This document shows positions 26,403-35,258 of a stretch of 64,000 nt of DNA, piece after piece. Within the stretch, counting starts at the first letter, position 1. Each line of letters starts with the position of its first letter. A program made the translations under genes and the position numbers. A model generated the notes under the pieces. It did not search any database, was not told where the DNA came from, and saw only the letters and a list, made by a program, of their open reading frames with translations. This DNA comes from Geojedonia sp051814705 (lineage in GTDB: Bacteria > Bacteroidota > Bacteroidia > Flavobacteriales > Flavobacteriaceae): assembly GCA_051814705.1 (NCBI GenBank), contig JBPWQW010000002.1:248001-312000 (forward strand). Reading direction: 5' to 3'.

Positions 26403-27059
26403 ATGGACGACAAGCACAACTCAAAACAACCCAGCCTGCCCCCCATGAGTGCACAAGACTTCTCGGAGGTCGAAGATTGGTCGGGATATTTCGATGCTGT
26501 TCTCGGAAAACCTGCCCGCGATACCCTCCTTGCCGCTTTAGATGCGTTTGAGCAGGAGGGATTTCATTCAGGATTGGCGGTCGATTTAGCTGCCGGTGAA
26601 GGCCGTGACACACTGGAACTGCTCCGTCGTAACTGGCGGGTATTGGCCACCGATAAGCACCCCAAAGCCTTCTCCTACATCAGCGAGCGGGTTCCCGAAG
26701 CCTTAAAATCCCAATTGACCACAACAGAGGTGGACTTCTGTGATACACAGATTCCGCCTTGCGATCTGGTAAACGCCAGTTTTGCCCTGCCGTTTTGCGA
26801 GCCCCAACATTTTGAGGCGCTCTGGATTAAAATCATCAGCGCCATACGCCCTGGAGGCCGCTTTGCAGGTCAGTTCTTTGGAAGCAGAGATACCTGGGCA
26901 GCCATTCCAAATCGGTCGCACCACTCCCGTGAGGAGGTTTTAGACCTGCTCAAAGACTTTAAAATTGAGATGATGCGGGAAGAAGAACGGGACGATCCGC
27001 CAGAACTTAGAAAACCCAAACATTGGCAAATATTCCACGTCGTCGCGCGGAAACGCTAA
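26403..27059 (+). CDS. Class I SAM-dependent methyltransferase, GC-rich
   Basis: A 218-aa protein with the SAM-binding motif AVDLAAGEGRDTLELL near residues 59-74, the acidic end of strand 2 in VLATDKHP near 80, and LVNASFALPFCEP near 122. Overall it resembles TehB-like and small-molecule methyltransferases. Base composition is clearly richer in G and C than its neighbours (frequent CCC, CGC and CGG codons), suggesting recent acquisition. The substrate is unknown. Confidence 0.85.
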   Translation: MDDKHNSKQPSLPPMSAQDFSEVEDWSGYFDAVLGKPARDTLLAALDAFEQEGFHSGLAVDLAAGEGRDTLELLRRNWRVLATDKHPKAFSYISERVPEALKSQLTTTEVDFCDTQIPPCDLVNASFALPFCEPQHFEALWIKIISAIRPGGRFAGQFFGSRDTWAAIPNRSHHSREEVLDLLKDFKIEMMREEERDDPPELRKPKHWQIFHVVARKR

Positions 27060-27504
27060 CACGAGCTATTTGTTTATAAGCCTAGACAACACCCCCAAGT
27101 CTGCCATAAACCCCAAATCTTCTCCCTACAGCAGCACCTCATAAAATTTATACTTCAATTTAAACTAGTATAAACCAACACACATTCAACAAACAATTTC
27201 TACAACCTAAAAATCCTCGATTTATAGTCGCACAAATCTTATAAAATACTACTCTCAGCCCAATCTTAAATTTCCAATCTCATTGTAACTGAAAGCAATA
27301 GAAAATATGTAGGAAAAAACCTAAGATTATTTCAAATTGACTTAAAATTGTTTAGTACATTTAGTCGCTCTCAGACTAGTGATTACTTGATGACATTTTA
27401 AAATAATACTAGTGGAGCAAATAATGGGATACTTGTATTTTGTGATGCATATAACCCGTTAGTAATCATTAAAACCAAATATTAACAATTAGATTATTTA
27501 ACAA
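27060..27504. other. 445-bp intergenic region with a 130-bp shared element
   Basis: The right part (27271-27400) is closely similar to 30001-30130. The left part shows nothing. Confidence 0.5.
27271..27400. repeat. 130-bp element shared with 30001-30130, copy 1
   Basis: By eye about four fifths of positions match the other copy without long gaps, including TATGTAGGAAAAA and ACTTAAAATTGTTTAGTA. It contains a plausible promoter: TTG at 27337 and TACATTTA at 27356. Copy 1 lies upstream of the T9SS cargo gene. Confidence 0.6.
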
Positions 27505-28338
27505 ATGAAACAATTTTACATTTTAACTATTTTAATTATTTTAACTACTATTAATTTATCAGCTCAAAACATTGAAACCTTTGAAGATGAAACGGATAAT
27601 GCCACAACTTTTACAAATAACGGACAATCATTTACCATTGAAAGTGGAGTCAATGAAGATTTTAGTATTAATACTGATTCTGATTATTATGGTTATTATG
27701 GTTGGAATGCTAGTACTAATTCCAATGATATTAAATTTATAGATAACATAACCAATACTGCAAGTAACGATGGTTGTTCTTTTGCTATAAAAACAACGGA
27801 TGGTAATGATATTAGGATTAATAGCTTCTATTTATTTATTGGCATCGATGAGTATAGTCTTCTTACTAATGAAACTCTTACACTTGAAGGAAAAAGAGAC
27901 GGTAATAGTGTTTATACAATCATTAAAACTAGTGGATTTGCTGATAATTATGACGCCAATGGATATACATATATAGATCTCTCTACCGAAAATGGTGTCG
28001 ACAATTCTGCTATAAATATTGATGAATTGGTGCTTTCCAGCACAGCAACTGCTGATTATTTAGGTTTAGATTATTTAGTTTGGAGTGCTGCAAGTTTGTC
28101 AACTGCTGATTTTGAAGAGAATCGTTCTGTAAAATTATTTCCAAATCCGTCTAGCGAATTTATCCAGTTATCGGGTTTGAATGAGACAGAGACCTATAAA
28201 ATCTATAATGTTTTGGGTTCTGAAGTAGTAAGCGGAAGTGTTTCTAACCATGAAAAAATTGACATTAAAAACTTAACAAATGGGCTATATTTCTTAAAGT
28301 TTGAGAATGGAAATACTTTCAAATTCGTTAAGCAATAA
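27505..28338 (+). CDS. Secreted protein with type IX secretion (T9SS) C-terminal domain
   Basis: A 277-aa protein with a signal peptide (MKQFYILTILIILTTINLSA) and a central beta-rich domain resembling DUF4465-type extracellular domains (residues about 25-190, with LGLDYLVWSA at the end). A type A sorting domain covers about 205-277 (VKLFPNPSSEFIQL, KIYNVLGSEV, LTNGLYFLKFENG, FVKQ). It should cross the outer membrane through T9SS and be surface-attached or released. The ligand or substrate is unknown. Confidence 0.88.
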   Translation: MKQFYILTILIILTTINLSAQNIETFEDETDNATTFTNNGQSFTIESGVNEDFSINTDSDYYGYYGWNASTNSNDIKFIDNITNTASNDGCSFAIKTTDGNDIRINSFYLFIGIDEYSLLTNETLTLEGKRDGNSVYTIIKTSGFADNYDANGYTYIDLSTENGVDNSAINIDELVLSSTATADYLGLDYLVWSAASLSTADFEENRSVKLFPNPSSEFIQLSGLNETETYKIYNVLGSEVVSGSVSNHEKIDIKNLTNGLYFLKFENGNTFKFVKQ

Positions 28339-28413
28339 AACCCCTTTGATAATTAGATAATATACCAGAAATACTAACGTTCAATTAGCTTTCTACTGTC
28401 CTAAAAAGCTTCT

Positions 28414-28794
28414 TTAATTATTTTTAAAATGATTTTTTACAAAGGCATCTTTTTCATTATCCGTCATTTTATCGGCTGACTCAATGTCAATTTTGATATC
28501 CTTAAAATGTAAATCTTTTTTCAAATAATTATGGAGTTCTACTTTTGCATGTGTCGGTCCAAATAAAAGAACATGTTTATGTTTTAAAATTTGAGCTCCA
28601 ATTTTGTCATAAAAATGTTCGTGCATTTGCTGTCTTTTGTTATGCATAAGACTTTCGCTTCGATTCAAGGCTTCTTCCTTGGTTTCCGAAGTAAATTTTG
28701 ATACAATAGAGCGAGATTCGTTTTCTGGATGTATATCAATCAAATTAGCGGTTGAATGATCCATCCAGATACCTAAATAGCGATTTGTTTTCAT
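28414..28794 (-). CDS. eRF1-domain-like protein (BaeRF-type), last gene of a ribosome-stress operon
   Basis: A 126-aa protein beginning YLGIWMDHSTANLIDI, with KHVLLFGPTHAKVELHNYL near residues 73-91 and an ADKMTDNE segment near 107. This resembles the small eRF1 domain-3-like proteins of bacteria, which have been proposed to act on stalled ribosomes. It follows the HPF-like gene by 11 bp in the same operon, which fits a role at the ribosome. The assignment is by pattern and context, so moderate. Confidence 0.6.
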   Translation of the reverse strand: MKTNRYLGIWMDHSTANLIDIHPENESRSIVSKFTSETKEEALNRSESLMHNKRQQMHEHFYDKIGAQILKHKHVLLFGPTHAKVELHNYLKKDLHFKDIKIDIESADKMTDNEKDAFVKNHFKNN

Positions 28795-28805
28795 GATGTT
28801 ATGTT

Positions 28806-29120
28806 TTAGTGTTTTTTAATTTTTCCAAGAATACGTTCTATAGAAGCTTTTATTTTATCAATAGCACTGGTTACAGCACTATCCATAGTGTTTGCTTGAC
28901 TGGTAATGGCAATGGGTTTTCTGCCCTCAATTCTGGCTTCTAACAAACACGAGATATCATTAAACCCGTCTGTGCTTCCACTTTCGTCTTTCAAGTGAAC
29001 TTCTATTCTAGTGATGTGAGGTTCAAACCGGTGTAGTGCTTCCGAAATTTGAGAAGAAAAAAAATCACAACTTCTTTTTTCTCCATTAAGGGTTTTGTCT
29101 GTATTAATTTGGATGGTCAT
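28806..29120 (-). CDS. HPF/RaiA-like ribosome-associated protein
   Basis: A 104-aa protein with the pattern of ribosome hibernation factors: I-RIEVHLKDESG near residues 37-49, a strand CLLEARIEGRKPIAIT near 58-73, and a terminal helix AVTSAIDKIKASIERILGK. HPF/RaiA proteins sit in the mRNA/tRNA channel of idle 30S subunits. It is shorter than long-form HPF and lacks the dimerisation tail. It lies in a minus-strand operon of small genes. Confidence 0.82.
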   Translation of the reverse strand: MTIQINTDKTLNGEKRSCDFFSSQISEALHRFEPHITRIEVHLKDESGSTDGFNDISCLLEARIEGRKPIAITSQANTMDSAVTSAIDKIKASIERILGKIKKH

Positions 29121-29132
29121 ATTTATAGTTTT

Positions 29133-29336
29133 TTAATGCTTTTTAGCATAGGTTTCTAATAAGTTATTTAGAGAATCTAAATAGTCTTTTAGTGCTGTGT
29201 TATCGATTTCTTTTTCCGCATTGGATAGGCGGTTTCTTGGGATTTCATTCAAATATTTAATCAGTTCTGGATATTCCTCTTGAATTTTTAAGGTAGTCAA
29301 GCGGATCTTATCGTTAAGGTTATTTTGAGATTCCAT
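29133..29336 (-). CDS. Small helical protein of unknown function
   Basis: A 67-aa charged, apparently all-helical protein (LNDKIRLTTLKIQEEYPELIKYL, in parts) with no signal or membrane segment. It is the third gene of the operon, 12 bp before the HPF-like gene. I do not recognise the family by name, but similar small proteins accompany stress genes in Flavobacteriia. Confidence 0.7.
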   Translation of the reverse strand: MESQNNLNDKIRLTTLKIQEEYPELIKYLNEIPRNRLSNAEKEIDNTALKDYLDSLNNLLETYAKKH

Positions 29337-29405
29337 TTTCTATAAGTTTTGAAAAACTAAAAGCCTCTTTAATTTAAAGTTACTTTTAATGCATGCTATG
29401 CGGTA

Positions 29406-29663
29406 TTAATCAAGTATCGCTTGGTGCTCGATTCCTGCTTTCTGAGCTTTATTGGAAAGGCTAACCTGACCATGGGCGGCAATTGTGCTTTGTTCCGCTT
29501 TTTGATGATGTCCCTCTTCATACTGGGTGGCAGCTTGAAGATGGAATTTTGAAGCCGCCTGCAAATGTTTTGCTGCTTTTCTGTGATTTTTAATCCTTTT
29601 TAGGTTTTTATCTATTGAAACGCTAGATATCTGTTTTTTAATGTTTGTTTCAGCGTTTTTCAT
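29406..29663 (-). CDS. Small His/Ala-rich helical protein of unknown function
   Basis: An 85-aa protein rich in Ala, His, Lys and Gln, with the central part AAKHLQAASKFHLQAATQYEEG-HHQKAEQSTIAAHGQ, likely a helical hairpin. Its ATG overlaps the stop of the upstream 47-aa gene (ATGA), showing coupling. The function is unknown; it is placed with stress-type genes by context. Confidence 0.75.
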   Translation of the reverse strand: MKNAETNIKKQISSVSIDKNLKRIKNHRKAAKHLQAASKFHLQAATQYEEGHHQKAEQSTIAAHGQVSLSNKAQKAGIEHQAILD

Positions 29664-29803
29664 GATTTGTTTTGCTGTTTTTTTATGCTTGGTTTATCAA
29701 TTTTATACTGTTTGTTTAGTTGGTCAATATTTCCAGTAGGATTTGTTGGATGCGTCTGCTCTTTTGTTCTTTCAAATTTCTTTCTGTCTTTAATCATTCC
29801 CAT
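29660..29803 (-). CDS. 47-aa basic protein, first gene of the operon
   Basis: An ATG at 29803 opens a 47-codon frame, MGMIKDRKKFERTKEQTHPT then NPTGNIDQLNKQYKIDKPS, ending at a TGA that overlaps the next ATG (29663-29660). The coupling and the highly charged, Pro-containing composition support a real small gene. The function is unknown. Confidence 0.7.
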   Translation of the reverse strand: MGMIKDRKKFERTKEQTHPTNPTGNIDQLNKQYKIDKPSIKKQQNKS

Positions 29804-30185
29804 GCTTGTTGTTTTAATGGTTCATTGATAGTATACCGCTTTATTACTAAAATATTGCCAATACTGTCATAAAACCAATAATCCATGTTAATTTCAGCTC
29901 AAATTCCAAATTCCAAATTCCAAATCCCAAATCGTAATTCGTAATTCGTAAATCCCCAATCACAAATCGTAATTCGTAAATCCCAAATCGTAATTCGTAA
30001 ATCCCCAATCCCACTGTCATTGAGTACACTAGAAATTATGTAGGAAAAAGCTTGGTGTTATTTTAAATAGACTTAAAATTGTTTAGTATATTTAGGTTCT
30101 CTCTGACTATGGATTATTTGTTGACGCTTTATATAGCTATTTAGGGCAAAGACATGTACGCCTATTTGAAATTAATACCCAAATT
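29804..30185. other. 380-bp intergenic region: short tandem repeats and a 130-bp element
   Basis: 29893-30012 holds degenerate tandem units such as AAATCGTAATTCGT and AAATCCCCAATC, the same type as at 50372-50493. 30001-30130 is the second copy of the element at 27271. Confidence 0.6.
30001..30130. repeat. 130-bp element shared with 27271-27400, copy 2
   Basis: Copy 2 of the element lies immediately upstream of the defence island and could carry its promoter (TATATTTAG near 30087). Similarity is gap-free by eye except for a base or two. Confidence 0.6.
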
Positions 30186-30824
30186 ATGCCTGAATGTACC
30201 AATTGTGGGGCCTACACAAAATTTGAAAATGGTCTATGTTACAAATGTTTTAAAAAAGAGGATGCACCAAATAATATCGATGTAAAAGAAAAAAAGAAAA
30301 AAAAAGAACCAAAAACTATAATCAATTCTAAAATGGATACCTCAGAGAACCCTTGGGTTTCTGGTGTAATTAAAGGAAGAATAGCAGAAACTATTGTGGA
30401 GCAACTTTTCCGTTCATTAGGTTTTCAGGTATTTAGTTATGGTATGGAAAACTCCATACCTGGAATAACAGATTTGCTAAAAGGTGTCAGGGGCGATGTT
30501 TCAAAAAACATCAGACAGATGCCAGATTTTGTTGTGTTTAAGGATAATATGGCCCATTTTATTGAAGTGAAATATCGTGCCAGTGGAGAATTAAAACTAA
30601 GTGATATAGAAAAATATGGGGATTACCCATTTGAAAATGCTCTTTTTGTTTTAATTACAAAAAAGCATATCAAATGTATTTCTTATGCTGAACTCAAGAG
30701 TGGTAAAGAAATTACTGCTTCTGACCACAAATACCTTGGAAGTCGAAAAGAATTTGATACAGATAAATTATTGATTATAGAATACTGCCGTTATGCAGTT
30801 AAATTTTTTGAAAATGTAGAATAA
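30186..30824 (+). CDS. Zinc-ribbon plus PD-(D/E)XK nuclease-like protein
   Basis: A 212-aa protein with an N-terminal zinc ribbon (Cys 4, 7, 18, 21) and a lysine-rich linker (about 35-46). Its nuclease-like domain has Asp in MPDFVVF near 114 and the EVK of FIEVKYRA near 127-129, the D...ExK pattern of restriction-endonuclease folds. Its stop overlaps the hsdM start (TAATG), so it is the first gene of the type I RM operon. Its role is unknown; a partner or alternative nuclease of the RM system is an inference. Confidence 0.75.
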   Translation: MPECTNCGAYTKFENGLCYKCFKKEDAPNNIDVKEKKKKKEPKTIINSKMDTSENPWVSGVIKGRIAETIVEQLFRSLGFQVFSYGMENSIPGITDLLKGVRGDVSKNIRQMPDFVVFKDNMAHFIEVKYRASGELKLSDIEKYGDYPFENALFVLITKKHIKCISYAELKSGKEITASDHKYLGSRKEFDTDKLLIIEYCRYAVKFFENVE

Positions 30825-32446
30825 TGGCCAAAACCAACAACAAGAAACAAAAATCAATGGAAGAAACCCTTTGGGATTCTGCCAATAAATTAAGAGGTTC
30901 GGTAGAGCCTTCCGAATATAAGCATGTCGTATTAGGATTAATCTTCCTAAAATTTGCCTCTGATAAGTTTGAAGCTCGTAAAACAGAGCTCCTGGCAGAA
31001 GGAAAGGAGAAATACATCGAGATGAAGGAGTTCTACAATATGAAGAATATCTTTTTCTTACCTCAAATCTCAAGATGGTCTTATATTATTCAAAATGCGA
31101 AGCAAGATGATATTGCCTTAAAAATAGATACCGCCTTAAATACCATAGAGAAAAACAACCCTGCACTCAAAGGAGCCTTACCAGACAACTACTTTTCACG
31201 CTTACAACTCGATATTAGTAAGCTGGCAGCTCTTTTAGATACCATTAATAATATCGATACCCAAAAGGATAAGGAACAAGATATTGTAGGGCGTGTTTAC
31301 GAATACTTTTTATCAAAATTCGCCATAGCTGAGGGTAAAGGTAAGGGTGAGTTCTACACACCTAAAAGCATTGTCAACCTGATTGCCGAAATGATTGAGC
31401 CTTACGAGGGCATTATTTATGATCCCGCCTGTGGTTCTGGGGGTATGTTTGTACAGTCCATAAAGTTTATTGAAAGCCATCACGGCGATACACGTAACGT
31501 ATCCATATACGGACAGGAATACACCAATACCACCTATAAGCTTGCCAAAATGAATCTCGCCATTCGTGGTATTTCGGGCAATCTTGGTGAAAAGGCAGCC
31601 AATACCTTTGCAGACGATCAGCATAAGGATTTAAAGGCCGACTATATCATGGCCAACCCACCCTTTAACCAAAAAGATTGGCGAGCCGATAATGAACTCG
31701 TGGACGACCCACGTTGGAGAGGCTATGAAGTGCCACCAACCAGTAATGCCAATTATGGTTGGATTCTCAATATGGTTTCCAAATTATCTGAAAATGGAGT
31801 AGCTGGATTTTTATTGGCTAATGGTGCGCTTTCTGGTGGAGGTGATGAATATAAAATTAGAAAAAAACTTATTGATAATGGATTGGTGGAGGCCATTGTG
31901 ATACTACCACAAAACATGTTTTATACGACCACTATAAGTGTTACGCTTTGGATTTTGAATAAGAACAAAAAGGAGCAAGTTAAAATCATAGGTGATATTT
32001 CTAGACAATATAAAAACCGTAAAGACGAGATCTTGTTTATGGATTTACGCCAGATAGGTGAGCCCTTTGAAAAAAAATACATCCAGTTTAGTCCAGAACA
32101 GATTGCCTCCATTGCCGAAACCTATCACAACTGGCAACAAGAAGCCCCAAGCATTACCCATGTCACTTCGAGTGATTTGGAGCAAAGCGACAAATTGTAT
32201 CGAGAAGCCTACCAAAATATACCCGAATACTGTTACAGTGCCAATTTAGAAGAAGTAAGAAAGAAAGATTACTCATTAGTGCCCAGTAAATATATTGAGT
32301 TTATTAATAGAGATGAGAATATCGATTTTGATGAAAAAATGGAAACTTTAAAACATGAGTTTGCAGACTTATTAAAAGAAGAAGCCAAATCAAAACAAGA
32401 ACTGTTAGATGTATTTAAAGAATTAGGATTTGAGATCGAATTATAA
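30824..32446 (+). CDS. hsdM: Type I restriction-modification DNA methyltransferase subunit
   Basis: A 540-aa N6-adenine methyltransferase. It has an N-terminal helical HsdM domain (LWDSANKLRGSVEPSEYKHV), SAM motif I DPACGSGGMF near residues 200-209 and catalytic motif NPPF near 278-281. It modifies host DNA in complex with HsdS. It overlaps the genes on both sides, consistent with one operon. Confidence 0.96.
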   Translation: MAKTNNKKQKSMEETLWDSANKLRGSVEPSEYKHVVLGLIFLKFASDKFEARKTELLAEGKEKYIEMKEFYNMKNIFFLPQISRWSYIIQNAKQDDIALKIDTALNTIEKNNPALKGALPDNYFSRLQLDISKLAALLDTINNIDTQKDKEQDIVGRVYEYFLSKFAIAEGKGKGEFYTPKSIVNLIAEMIEPYEGIIYDPACGSGGMFVQSIKFIESHHGDTRNVSIYGQEYTNTTYKLAKMNLAIRGISGNLGEKAANTFADDQHKDLKADYIMANPPFNQKDWRADNELVDDPRWRGYEVPPTSNANYGWILNMVSKLSENGVAGFLLANGALSGGGDEYKIRKKLIDNGLVEAIVILPQNMFYTTTISVTLWILNKNKKEQVKIIGDISRQYKNRKDEILFMDLRQIGEPFEKKYIQFSPEQIASIAETYHNWQQEAPSITHVTSSDLEQSDKLYREAYQNIPEYCYSANLEEVRKKDYSLVPSKYIEFINRDENIDFDEKMETLKHEFADLLKEEAKSKQELLDVFKELGFEIEL

Positions 32447-33695
32447 GATAATAGGAGATTTTATTCGACAGGTTAATATTAAAAATGATGACGTTAATGT
32501 CGAGTTATTACTTGGTGTTAACCTTGACAAAAAGTTTATGCCTTCAGTCGCAAATATTCATGGTACTGATATGGCAAATTATAAGATCATTAAAAAGGGT
32601 CAATTTGGCTGTAAGTTAATGAGCGTTGGAAGAGATAAAAAATTGCCTATTTCAAGATTAACAACTTATGATGAAGCACTTATTTCGTCTGCATATTTTG
32701 TTTTTGAAGTTGTAGATGAAAATGAATTACTTCCAGAATATTTGATGATGTGGTTTTTAAGACCTGAATCTGATAGATTTTTATGGTTTTTAAGTGGTGG
32801 TGATATTCGTGGAAGGATTACTTGGGAAGATTTATGTTCGCTTCCAATAAATGTACCATCTATTGGAAAACAACAAGAAATCGTTAACGAATACAACACC
32901 ATTACCAACCGTATTGCCCTTAACGAACAACTCAACCAAAAACTAGAAGAAACTGCACAAGCACTTTACAAACATTGGTTTGTGGATTTTAACTTTCCTA
33001 TTTCAAAGGAAAGTTATCCTGAACTTGTTTCAGGATCTCCTCATCTAGAAGGCAAACCTTATAAATCCTCTGGTGGTAAAATGATTTGGTGTGATGAGTT
33101 GGATAAGGAGATTCCGAAGGGGTGGGAAGCTGATAAATGGGATAAATATGTTAAATTAAGTCAAGGCCAAGTAATTAATTCAAAAACAAGGTATTTGGTT
33201 GTTGAAAAAGGGTTGCCATTGTTAAAAATAACAGATTTATTTAATGGAACAGCGACAATGTTTATAGATCCGGAAAAGGTAAGTAAAAAAAATATAGCGA
33301 CTAAAAATGATTTGATTTATTCTCGAACAGGTCAGGTAGGTTATGTTTTTAGAAATAAAGAAGGGGTTGTTTATAATAATTGTTTTAAAGTTATTCCAAT
33401 AAATAATTTATTATCAAAGGAGTTAGTCTATTGGTATTTAAAGGATGAAAATATTAGAAGGTTAATGATAGATTTAGCTTCTGGTTCTGCACAAGCTGAT
33501 TTGACTCATTCAGCATTTTTTAGTGTTTCAGTAGTTAAACCACAATTTGATTTACAAAAAAAATTTTCAAAAGCATCTTTGGAAATAGTAAAAAAAATAC
33601 ATTTAAATGACCAAATGAATATACTACTAAATGATTTTAAAAATTTACTTCTCTCAAAAATGACCAAGGTTGAGGTTGAAAAAGAAATAGCATAA
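32430..33695 (+). CDS. hsdS: Type I restriction-modification specificity subunit
   Basis: A 421-aa HsdS with two target-recognition domains and a central helical spacer (LNEQLNQKLEETAQALYKHW, about residues 170-190). A C-terminal helix ends in NLLLSKMTKVEVEKEIA. The start overlaps hsdM by 17 bp. The linker between the two halves contains YPELVSGSP, encoded by a dispersed palindromic repeat (33016-33036). The recognition sequence cannot be predicted. Confidence 0.93.
   Translation: MRSNYKIIGDFIRQVNIKNDDVNVELLLGVNLDKKFMPSVANIHGTDMANYKIIKKGQFGCKLMSVGRDKKLPISRLTTYDEALISSAYFVFEVVDENELLPEYLMMWFLRPESDRFLWFLSGGDIRGRITWEDLCSLPINVPSIGKQQEIVNEYNTITNRIALNEQLNQKLEETAQALYKHWFVDFNFPISKESYPELVSGSPHLEGKPYKSSGGKMIWCDELDKEIPKGWEADKWDKYVKLSQGQVINSKTRYLVVEKGLPLLKITDLFNGTATMFIDPEKVSKKNIATKNDLIYSRTGQVGYVFRNKEGVVYNNCFKVIPINNLLSKELVYWYLKDENIRRLMIDLASGSAQADLTHSAFFSVSVVKPQFDLQKKFSKASLEIVKKIHLNDQMNILLNDFKNLLLSKMTKVEVEKEIA
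33016..33036. repeat. Dispersed palindrome inside the hsdS coding sequence
   Basis: ATCCTGAA and TTCAGGAT arms around CTTGT are of the same family as the intergenic palindrome at 13200. It encodes part of the YPELVSGS linker peptide in frame. Confidence 0.6.
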
Positions 33696-33708
33696 TAAAA
33701 AATAAAAG

Positions 33709-35253
33709 ATGAAAATTAAAACAATAAAACTTAAGAACTTTAGAAGCTATAAAGAAGAAGTACTGATTAATATTGATGACTTAACCGTATTTGTTGGCAA
33801 AAATGACATTGGAAAATCAACAGTTTTAGAAGCCCTAGATATTTTCTTTAACGAATATAATAAAGAACCAATAAAAATGGACAAGGATGATGTGAATAAG
33901 GAAGCTCTTAAAGAAGGGAATGATGAAATCATCATTTCTGTAGTTTTTGAAGATTATCCAGATGAAATTACAATTGATGCAACAAATCCTACAAATTTAA
34001 AAGATGAATATCTTCTCAATTCTGATGATTGTTTAGAAATCATAAAGAAATATAAAAACGGTGGTAAGGACAAAGTTTTCATTAAAGCTAAACATCCTAC
34101 CAATACTAGGTGTTCTGATTTACTTTTGAAAAAACAAACTGAATTACGAAAAATTATTGAAGATAATGGAATTGAATGTGAAAATAGAAATAGAAATGCT
34201 GTAATGCGAAAGGCTATTTGGGATAGTGTTGGTGAAGATTTAGAATTAGAAGAAATAGAAATTGATGCATCTAAAGAGGATGCAAAAAACACTTGGGAAA
34301 AATTAAAAGACTATTTGCCATTGTATGCCTTATTTCAATCTGATCGTAAAAATAGTGATGGTGATAATGAAGTACAGGATCCCTTAAAATTTGCAGTAGA
34401 AGAAATCTTAAAGGATGCATCTATTATTGAAAAACTCAAAGAAGTTGCTGAAGAAGTGGAAAATAAATTAAAGGAAGTGGCTAATGCAACTTTGGATAAA
34501 CTTAAAGAAATGAATCCTGACATTGCAGAAAGTTTAGATCCAGTTATACCAAGTCCAGAAACTTTGAAATGGAAAGATGTATTTAAAAGTGTAACAATTT
34601 CTGGAGATGAGGGTATTCCAATTAACAAAAGGGGGAGTGGTGTAAAACGATTAATTTTACTTAATTTTTTTAGAGCACAAGCAGAACGCAGGAAAAGTGA
34701 AGGTGGTTTACCTACTATTGTCTATGGTATTGAGGAACCAGAAACTTCACAACATACTGAACATCAAAAAATGTTAATAAGATCTTTTGTTGAATTATCC
34801 TGTTTAGGAAATACACAACTTTTACTAACAACTCATAGCCCAATGGTGGTTAAAGAACTGGGATTTTCTAATTTGAGACTAATTACAATTGATGATAAGC
34901 ATAATAAGAGTATTAAAGCTGTTGAAGCAGGACATCTTCCATACCCATCTTTGAACGAAATAAATTATAGTGCTTTTGGTGAGATTACAGAAGAATATCA
35001 CAACGAATTGTTTGAACATCTAAAAGCAATTCATGCTGAAGATGTTGGTATTAAAAGATTTGACCAGGACTATTTCCAAGCTGTTAAGGGCGAACCCAAT
35101 AACTGTCCATGGATGACAAGCCCAAATCAAATTTCAATTCACACTCATGTAAGAAATCAAATTCATCATAGAGCTGATTGTGGTGTCGCCACATTTGAAG
35201 ATTTATCCTATTCAATTGGAAAAATGAGAGAATTTATAATTGAAGAAGTATAA
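33709..35253 (+). CDS. OLD-like AAA ATPase without TOPRIM, possible HEPN-like C-terminus
   Basis: A 514-aa ABC/SMC-type ATPase. It starts IKTIKLKNFRSYKEE and has Walker A GKNDIGKS at residues 30-37, a long helical insertion (about 70-250), Walker B-like YGIEEPETS near 338-346 and an H-loop TTHSP near 373-377. A TOPRIM domain as in OLD nucleases is not apparent. The C-terminus (about 475-514) reads IHTHVRNQIHHRADCG, where R-N-x3-H resembles the HEPN RNase motif. Such proteins occur in anti-phage systems; activity is inferred. Confidence 0.75.
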   Translation: MKIKTIKLKNFRSYKEEVLINIDDLTVFVGKNDIGKSTVLEALDIFFNEYNKEPIKMDKDDVNKEALKEGNDEIIISVVFEDYPDEITIDATNPTNLKDEYLLNSDDCLEIIKKYKNGGKDKVFIKAKHPTNTRCSDLLLKKQTELRKIIEDNGIECENRNRNAVMRKAIWDSVGEDLELEEIEIDASKEDAKNTWEKLKDYLPLYALFQSDRKNSDGDNEVQDPLKFAVEEILKDASIIEKLKEVAEEVENKLKEVANATLDKLKEMNPDIAESLDPVIPSPETLKWKDVFKSVTISGDEGIPINKRGSGVKRLILLNFFRAQAERRKSEGGLPTIVYGIEEPETSQHTEHQKMLIRSFVELSCLGNTQLLLTTHSPMVVKELGFSNLRLITIDDKHNKSIKAVEAGHLPYPSLNEINYSAFGEITEEYHNELFEHLKAIHAEDVGIKRFDQDYFQAVKGEPNNCPWMTSPNQISIHTHVRNQIHHRADCGVATFEDLSYSIGKMREFIIEEV

Positions 35254-35258
35254 TAACC

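Noticed and set aside
29847..30029. 60-codon minus-strand frame with GIYELRF repeats
   Set aside because: It is an artefact of the short tandem repeat tract.
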